A program made the translations under genes and the position numbers. DNA of 64,000 nucleotides from Clostridia bacterium (GTDB taxonomy: Bacteria; Bacillota; Clostridia; Christensenellales; Borkfalkiaceae), in assembly GCA_900764105.1 (NCBI GenBank), contig CAAFMS010000028.1:1-64000 (forward strand), given 5' to 3'. Shown here one piece after another: positions 61,101-64,000 of this stretch. Under the pieces are notes generated by a model. The model saw nothing but the letters and a program-made list of their open reading frames with translations. It made no database searches and was not told the origin of the DNA. Each line of letters opens with the position of its first letter. Within the stretch, counting starts at the first letter, position 1.

Positions 61101-62071
61101 GTATAACCCATTATCGAACCGATTTCGACGCGGTCTAAAAGCCTGTCTATGACGAATTTGTACTTGTTCGTGGTGACGTCCTTTTCAAAGAGGTCCCTTA
61201 TCTGCATTTCGTCGAATATCGCGTTGAGTTTGCCGGGAAGTTCGTCGCCCTCTTTCGATACGCCGAGATCGATAAGAAAATCGCCGACTTTCATTTCGCC
61301 TATCGGGGAAAGTCCACCTTCGACGAGTTCCGTTCCTATATCGGAACTGCCCGTAACCACGTCGAAAATTCCGCCGAACCGAATGTTCGCCAGAAGATTC
61401 AACGCCTGAGGTTTACCCTCTTTCACCGTATATACGCCGCCGTTTTTCTCGAATACGCCGGGAAGAATTCCGCCGAACGTAAGGTCGGAAAGCGCGGTTA
61501 ATATGCCGGGCTGATTTTTAACTTCGTCCGTCGAGATAAGTTGACCCAGACTATACTTGCGAAGTTTTTCTCTCTGCGCGCCGTCGAGAACCGTATCGGA
61601 CGGTATGAACGCCAGAACCGCGCCCGTAGGCACGTCTGCCATAAAATCCTTAAACGCGACTTTTCCGCTTAAAAGCGAGAAAATCGAAACCGATTTAAGG
61701 TCGTCTATGTAAGGTTGATTTTCCTCCGTCTTTTTGATGACGTTTTTCTCGTCGTCGGGATTGGAAGAGCCGCCCGCGAGTTTATTGACGAGATCGACCG
61801 TGCTGAATCCGTATTTGGATTCGAGGTCGCTTATGTCGAAACTGTCGGGTGCGTCGAGCCAACGTCTCATAAGCCCGACGAAATCTTCGGCGGACATATC
61901 TTTCATGTCGCCGAGGGCGTCTTGTAAATCCTTGTCTTCGGGGAGAACGTCGGCTACGGTCATATTTCCGTACAAGTAGTACACGGAAGTGGCAAGTCCG
62001 CCTACCGTCGCCGAGATACCCATTATGAAGCCGAGTAAAAGACACAACAATCTTTTAAAAAGTTTACTCAT
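52160..62071 (-). CDS. Giant membrane-anchored repeat protein, 3,303 residues
   Basis: One uninterrupted 9.9-kb gene. Residues 1-35 hold a basic start and one membrane helix (RLLCLLLGFIMGISATVGGL...SVYYLYG) without a clear cleavage site. The rest is built of dozens of 70-120 residue modules, each with an [IVL]G[DE][IVL] element, often a GxW/Y..xG turn (KDENGVWKKPNG, YSDGSWKNKDG) and a LLxLxxxDL helix. At about residues 1640-2130 the 120-residue units are near-identical. Residues about 2775-3100 carry five Cys/His-rich loops. AGGAGAT precedes the ATG at 62071. I do not recognise the family; a surface stalk or scaffold is a guess. Confidence 0.85.
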   Translation of the reverse strand: MSKLFKRLLCLLLGFIMGISATVGGLATSVYYLYGNMTVADVLPEDKDLQDALGDMKDMSAEDFVGLMRRWLDAPDSFDISDLESKYGFSTVDLVNKLAGGSSNPDDEKNVIKKTEENQPYIDDLKSVSIFSLLSGKVAFKDFMADVPTGAVLAFIPSDTVLDGAQREKLRKYSLGQLISTDEVKNQPGILTALSDLTFGGILPGVFEKNGGVYTVKEGKPQALNLLANIRFGGIFDVVTGSSDIGTELVEGGLSPIGEMKVGDFLIDLGVSKEGDELPGKLNAIFDEMQIRDLFEKDVTTNKYKFVIDRLLDRVEIGSIMGYTKKENGTWVQKSGDEETEVNGLLGYLANLNLTDVYHAFADEGTVEQKIHNFLLVFGDLSVGDILETFKYTKDENGVWKKPNGEPVQSELLKSLMDFTIEDVVGDKDSELTGKQIRLNVVAAISKLAGDDLTVAKGLGELFKLKFDEDGNPVKDENGYYLDENGESVGVFKTRLFDIKFKDLAVAFGGDKIELDAIYGVFEESLGGVTLGNVLGMTYSDGSWKNKDGGEITGIVSLLYDIRFGGVFSLVKELENSKEFSFSNVIRGFLPYASMGDIIAPLLGYSKVGEGNEVRYYDKNGGKIEDGLNTVLLLKLWQIAAGFDKNAEYNLKEEIKDVRLGDILNGKCDYDSLGETEWTIFGRTARGNLAKFFDLTLEQLLMTKSEENTRMLEETVKNISLGSVLAFALKYEEGTGDEYGTILGKDEKINGVFDAFLKWDYITYANITGDGFKNKELLREELNNQFGEFMLGETFVPFAAEKLGDGTYNFKTLEQASGLVNILFNTSYETIFNFIFSEDKDVINFIVEVLGDTTIGDVVAPVVGMKKVDDAYVLSKGEGKSIGVAISAILDTKIGRIITLLTDKNDNRTITQKLLGGKTNEEGLINLDFMLGQYVETFLGFRYNKADGKWYDKNEKEIYYPVSRLLSVNMFDLLDHLLGISQKYTADEKKDYLFGILDGIKIGDLLDPIIAKNDKLKDKQLIKLISDIVLVDTKGDENQGLVCDLLDAGKDKLDVINHYFGKIKLGYVAELFLYAKETDAKNHVWTKNDNGETYPVMLGDIFSVSVGYILDIVKNRTGEQNLAVNLVNEVFPQRRVGDLIAIIVPNFADNCQKDGIDNIWGVNKNPLPLVLSDVFDITFETVLHAVIGNQEAIDKVISITDKAFKYEEKEDGRKEGRTFNDYFKNFGINDFNDGTLRTIGQTKVGEFIRGVLGKVVKDPFTGETYTTIEYLKMLVGGVAFRDVVGIAVKSVKDLNRPLILSDVIDISFGDVFDLIDAITNNNLKGGIYKLLKKITDDDYHTLGVYLDDILRGQNAESIIKKNRGIDGLTQIKIAKLVGLILKVDGIRVNSNEGVKKFGVDSTTLDPIINYVLNLTDSVLIGDFLRNSDGSGYRLEDGKWYDDKGNACNDALNTVFNAPTSYVLYLVYGIMNPKLVSEAVKELKVGTVLMPLYNMLIPKAFAGSEMGLKDKEAEEANKEYEIKGAFSAFLTELSNKTIGGVMEDFKNNKPLEVIKNYVLDRPIGDILFDPLSKFLGEKLGLSGFACDANNVNGKGEYTTKKEPLNVIFNINVKEFLDSSDKVGFLKEKAGNLSIGAIAQIALAKLDKNADGTWANNGKNMPLIVSDLFNVKINQLLDIKNNKANLPEYLVNTICGEKRTLRHYLDDLKNDNISKITEKAVLSKLLNDPVVNVVKVVKDNKKQPTEIVKYYFGDAKLGEIVQIALAKLDKNADGTWANNGKAMKLIVSDVFNVTVNQLLEIKGKKGKGMITYLVETICKERTVGDYLSDLNMAAVNKIIEKDVLDKVVNEKVIDLVNRLIGEGKLEEKVRYYFGDATIGAIAQIALAKLDKNADGTWANDGKAMKLIVSDVFNVTVNQILEVKGKKGKDMITYLVETICKERTVGDYLSDLNMAAVNKIIEKDVLDKVVNEKVIDLVNRLIGEGKLEEKVRYYFGDATIGAIAQIALAKLDKNADGTWANDGKAMKLIVSDVFNVTVNQLLEVKNNKANLPEYLANTICGEKRTLRHYLDDLKNDNISKITEKAVLSKLLDDPVVNVVKVVKDNKKQPTEIVKHYFGTAKLGEFAQLAIKDLAVNEKNVWANGTKAMPLIVSDLFDLTVNEVGVFVKNIKNKAKIAEFAGKVTKDDKHTLNVYLEDILKKKITNKGLRELTDIKIAELASVALKVNDFEVPASKELEKFKIDLKTMDGVSKYADVINYVLNITDNVMFGYFKIKVDESGNESGIYFRIEGGKKVWYNEKGEKVSSGMSTVYSIPSSYVLFAVVALAMPGKIIEAVGDYRIGGLIQSFYNKSMTKFDSKIVGSDKKGEFTVEGSFKAVMEDVSNVTVKQIYNALLKDKNFVAKAKKMLLQRPIGDYAYDLVRVLTKGKICKGFACDATDVNGNYVISGNLADVLQATFNIKVNVMLSSLKKGVSGVKQLVKDTYKDFTVGDFTYDVFRKYAATKVRLTAGGTARDYKSNNLVLTGKMAKVFRATFNMKITEAASITKKIKVKNGVLDFVNTYYGKLSLGDVFGAVTEKLVAKKLKVTFNYDVANDYALTISGNFNEVFGAIFASSLGGLIEAYKAKKTAKYFLDEETGVIGKLPLGDILAYVCKTKSLEKQMKYTEIEKGEDGKWSVKGAYETPLDIAFNELTIGKVYKERANFQKNILKPYFGTVKVGELMGGRYDKANDEWIKPNGEVVKEEGANGVIMKKIYMLTIEEATNKGFKVTHILDGIYAGEILGYYYCGHYKFTTDERETRYTFCEPENSHKDYEYHVHDDGEMYSKKSEFVTALSGIKLCADATHTDENHKWHYHDKIDCTFKSHTDTTHTLGGWYKDESGTEKVGAIENAFANVRLGHLMSGSFEFSDIVRGVKLGEAMNMVRCGGSDETCDIPDATHEHKAGVWYKLNESTNTYEASGVLLDRIADKDLGEIFDNGLNLGEAFDGVLLGDVMGYKYCNGASDCTYKDADPTHTHIASGSKKVWYVLDDKGTPDASDDVYSRATTLETILANVSMRSVIDGDFSIETQIKNVKIGELMSYEYCDGTNECLPHGSGTHAEGWYRNDSGTWTKITDNLILCVADFTITDIRKDDFGTRLSSKVKASVTVGDIFEETQTGPLSLIPSTTKVGDISTAIQDAIDNSTAIDLFNAGVLPIKSDNGANNTAPGGTLEKLDSTFDKIRPYVIAGGVDTDGSGTIGDSAIDIVITFTAEEKAKATAAETISAEDKVTYQIADGYQYDNGRKFWGSLKLEEMVDVLLSIVTATV

Positions 62072-62152
62072 ATCTGCATCTCCTGTTGCACTTTGAGTCT
62101 TATTTCGCGCGCATATTTCACGCGTACGCAAAATAATAAAATTTACTCTTTT

Positions 62153-62182
62153 ATTATATAATGCATTACTTCGATTTGTCAA
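62153..62182 (-). promoter_or_regulatory. Promoter of the giant gene
   Basis: TTGACA, an 18-base spacer and TATAAT on the minus strand, leaving a leader of about 75 bases. Confidence 0.85.
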
Positions 62183-62332
62183 CTTGCAAACGCGAAATTT
62201 TTACCGTTTCGCCCTTTTCCCGTAAAGTTTTTTACAATTATTTTACTTTCAATTTACTTTCGGAGATTTTCGCCCGAAAAGCGAAAAACGCCGCGACGAA
62301 AAAAATGAAAAGAAAAGTCTGTGAAAAAAGTG

Positions 62333-62361
62333 TTGTCTTTTTCTGAAAAATATGGTATGCT
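62333..62361 (+). promoter_or_regulatory. Promoter of the lipid kinase gene
   Basis: TTGTCT, a 17-base spacer and TATGCT. Predicted transcription starts at about 62368, within the first bases of the hairpin that follows. Confidence 0.7.
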
Positions 62362-62365
62362 TGTA

Positions 62366-62410
62366 GCCGATAAAACCCCCGACCGAACCCGATTGGGGGG
62401 TTTTATCGGC
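62366..62410 (+). other. 5'-terminal stem-loop in the lipid kinase leader
   Basis: A perfect 15-bp stem, GCCGATAAAACCCCC/GGGGGTTTTATCGGC, with a 15-base loop. No T-run follows, so it is not an intrinsic terminator. Placed at the mRNA 5' end, it could protect against RNase J or RppH attack or serve as a regulatory structure. Confidence 0.65.
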
Positions 62411-62441
62411 TAAGATTATTTGACGAGAAGAAAAGAAACCG

Positions 62442-63305
62442 ATGATAAATATAATCGTAAATCCGAAAGCAAACGGGAAAAAAGCGGCTAAAATAGCCAA
62501 AAAAGTAGACAAATATCTCACCGGAAAAGGGGTCGAACACGCCTTTTTCTACACCGACGCGCCGAGACACGCGATAAAACTCGCCGAAGAGTTGTCGAAA
62601 ACGAGCGATACGATAGTCGCGCTCGGCGGAGACGGAACGATAAACGAGGTTTTGAACGGACTCGATACCGAGAAGGTAAAATTCGGAATTATTCCCTCGG
62701 GAAGCGGCAACGATTTCATAGCGGCGGCGGGTATTCCCCAAAACCCGATAGAGGCCGTAGACCTCATTTTAAGCGGCGAGGCGAAACCGACCGATTATAT
62801 GGTCTGCGGCGGAGTCCGAGGACTTAACATTATAGGCACGGGAATAGACGTAGATATTTTAAAGCGTTGCAAAAAAAGCAAGATTTTAAGGGGAAAACTG
62901 CAATACGTCATCTCGCTCGTAATCAGTCTTATAAAATTCAGATTTTACAAGTTTTATATCTGCAAAGGCGAAGAAAAAATCGAGAAGGAAGCCCTTATAG
63001 CGTGCGTCGGCAACGGACACAGATTAGGCGGCGGCATAAGAATGTGTCCCGAAGCGAAAATCGACGACGGCGAACTCGATTTCGTCATTGCGGGAAAACT
63101 TAAAAAACGCAAGATTCCGCATGCGTTTGTCAAACTCATGCAAGGAAAAATTCTCGAACAGGACTTCACTTCTTTCGAAAGATGCGAACACGTCAGATTA
63201 GAGTTCGACAAGCCCGTTACGATACAGGTAGACGGCGAACTCTACGACGGACTCGATTTCGACTTATCGATAGTAAAAAGCGGAATAAAAATCTACCGCC
63301 CGTAA
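62442..63305 (+). CDS. YegS/DgkB-family lipid kinase
   Basis: A 287-residue diacylglycerol-kinase catalytic-domain protein. NPKANGKKAAKI, then the GGDGTINEVLNGL nucleotide motif and PSGSGNDFIAAAG give the DagK core. The C-terminal beta-sandwich has NGHRLGGGIRMCPEAKIDDGELDFVI and VQVDGE-like QVDGELYDGL. It phosphorylates diacylglycerol or a related lipid at the inner membrane face, recycling diacylglycerol from envelope synthesis. Only a weak GAGAAG site precedes the ATG. It is monocistronic, with a terminator hairpin about 50 bases after the stop. Confidence 0.93.
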   Translation: MINIIVNPKANGKKAAKIAKKVDKYLTGKGVEHAFFYTDAPRHAIKLAEELSKTSDTIVALGGDGTINEVLNGLDTEKVKFGIIPSGSGNDFIAAAGIPQNPIEAVDLILSGEAKPTDYMVCGGVRGLNIIGTGIDVDILKRCKKSKILRGKLQYVISLVISLIKFRFYKFYICKGEEKIEKEALIACVGNGHRLGGGIRMCPEAKIDDGELDFVIAGKLKKRKIPHAFVKLMQGKILEQDFTSFERCEHVRLEFDKPVTIQVDGELYDGLDFDLSIVKSGIKIYRP

Positions 63306-63349
63306 TTTAAAATCGGAAAAAACTTTCTTAAAGCGCATACGATTCGGAA

Positions 63350-63385
63350 AGGCTCCCCTTATTTGGGAGAGTCTTTTATTTTTTA
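63350..63385 (+). terminator. Terminator of the lipid kinase gene
   Basis: GGCTCCCC pairs with GGGAGAGTC (one bulged A, one G-U), followed by TTTTATTTTTT. Confidence 0.7.
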
Positions 63386-63425
63386 CTTTTCCCGTTTTCA
63401 GTCAGGCAAACAGTAAAAAACAAGA

Positions 63426-63662
63426 AAACGGGACGTCGGGGGCGCCGTCCCCTACGGCAAAACTCGACAAATCTTCGGCTTTATAAAAAAGTTGCTTTTA
63501 GTTACATTTTATTGCTTGCCGATTTACAAAGGTTAAACAAAAAATCAAAATAATCAGCCTATAAGCGATTTATTTACACATTCGTAGGGGACGGTGCCCT
63601 CGACCTCCCGTTTTAACGTTAACCGACATTTCGTAGGGGACGGCGCCCTCGACGTCCCGTTT
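63426..63662. repeat. Three copies of the GGGACG...GTCCCCTACGG repeat
   Basis: Forward at about 63429-63458 (CGGGACGTCGGGGGCGCC then GTCCCCTACGG). Reverse at about 63583-63612 and 63632-63661 (CGTAGGGGACGGCGCCCTCG, then ACGTCCCG), with a direct repeat TTTTAACGTTAACCG / TTTTAGCGTTAACCG after each reverse copy. No gene is seen in 63306-63723. Confidence 0.75.
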
Positions 63663-63723
63663 TAGCGTTAACCGCAAAGGATCTCTCGGAATAACGAGGG
63701 GTCTTTTCGCATATATTCGTTGT

Positions 63724-64000
63724 ATGAAATTCCTCAAAATTCAGGCTGCGGGAAACGACTATCTCTACGTTTCGGGCGACACGCCCCTTTCGGACTTGCC
63801 TTCCCTCTCCGAAAAATATTGCGACAGGCGATTCGGCGTCGGCGCGGACGGTATTATTCGCGTCGAGAAAATTTCGGACGGACTACTCTCTATGCGTATT
63901 TTCAACGCCGACGGAAGCGAAGGCAAAACCTGCGGCAACGGTATTCGCTCGTCCGCGGTTTTCGCATACCTTACGAGTATGATTAACTCAAACGAAGTCA
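63724..64000 (+). CDS. dapF: Diaminopimelate epimerase, 5' part
   Basis: The window ends inside this gene, leaving 92 residues. It starts MKFLKIQAAGNDYLYV (family MKFxKxxGxGNDF), followed by CDRRFGVGADGII and FNADGSEGKTCGNGIRSSA, where the Cys before GNG is the first of two catalytic cysteines. It interconverts LL- and meso-diaminopimelate for lysine and peptidoglycan synthesis. A TATATT lies exactly 6 bases before the ATG and there is no Shine-Dalgarno site, so it may be leaderless, but no good -35 is visible. Confidence 0.9.
   Translation, partial: MKFLKIQAAGNDYLYVSGDTPLSDLPSLSEKYCDRRFGVGADGIIRVEKISDGLLSMRIFNADGSEGKTCGNGIRSSAVFAYLTSMINSNEV

Noticed and set aside
52160..62071. Polyketide or nonribosomal synthetase
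   Set aside because: Despite the size there are no carrier, ketosynthase or adenylation motifs; the modules are short and non-catalytic in appearance.
63720..63986. 88-codon open frame at the right edge
   Set aside because: Out-of-frame shadow of dapF, which starts at 63724 and runs off the window.

Overview
The window looks like chromosomal DNA of an anaerobic, probably spore-forming Firmicute of the Clostridia (a gut Christensenellales-type lineage is my guess, not proven). The evidence is the str operon, Veg, PyrR, QueT, a SipL-like SPOCS/LysM protein, a SpoIVFA/SpoIVFB pair and pyruvate phosphate dikinase, together with consensus sigma-A promoters and mostly strong Shine-Dalgarno sites. 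No rRNA gene, intact tRNA gene or CRISPR array was recognised.

Layout: 1-1.8 kb holds mobile-element debris (truncated AlbA_2 protein, XRE regulator, 5' piece of an IS21 transposase). 1.9-18.4 kb is core: ppdK, a polysaccharide deacetylase, the rpsL-rpsG-fusA-tuf operon with its own promoter, tldD-pmbA, a HAD phosphatase, argS and ychF. 18.7-29.4 kb continues with ispE, a SipL-like gene, veg, queT-yhaN, small unknown genes, pyrR and the spoIVFA-spoIVFB pair. 29.6-32.9 kb is an A+T-rich two-gene operon: a stand-alone RNase III-domain protein followed by a Upf1-like SF1 helicase with a C-terminal endonuclease-like domain. 33-35 kb carries uxaC and a DUF1292 gene.

35-46.3 kb is a complete bacterial microcompartment (BMC) operon, read leftwards from a consensus promoter at 46.28 kb. 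It encodes a PduU/EutS shell protein, a PduV/EutP GTPase, a class II aldolase, a CoA-acylating aldehyde dehydrogenase, a zinc alcohol dehydrogenase, four BMC-H proteins, PduL, a BMC-P vertex protein, PduS and a Cys38-bearing PduT. A DeoR regulator and a ParA/ParB-like pair follow. There is no diol dehydratase and no glycyl-radical enzyme, so the aldolase is the likely entry enzyme. It would split a deoxy-sugar phosphate into DHAP and an aldehyde, which the compartment dismutates to an acyl phosphate and an alcohol. The ParA/ParB-like pair may position the compartment.

46.4-52 kb has a PHP phosphatase, a lipoprotein, two unknown genes, rpsF-ssb-rpsR, a repeat array and a DUF559 gene. 52.2-62.1 kb is one reading frame for a 3,303-residue membrane-anchored repeat protein with Cys/His-rich loops near its C-terminus. 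The window ends with a diacylglycerol-kinase-family gene and the start of dapF.

Intergenic DNA is full of repeats: an inverted-repeat-ended element of about 150-165 bp, strings of short hairpins whose arms change in compensating fashion, and a short GGGACG...GTCCCCTACG family. Several genes (pyrR, a PHP gene, a 86-residue unknown gene) have the -10 box exactly 6 bases before ATG, predicting leaderless mRNAs.
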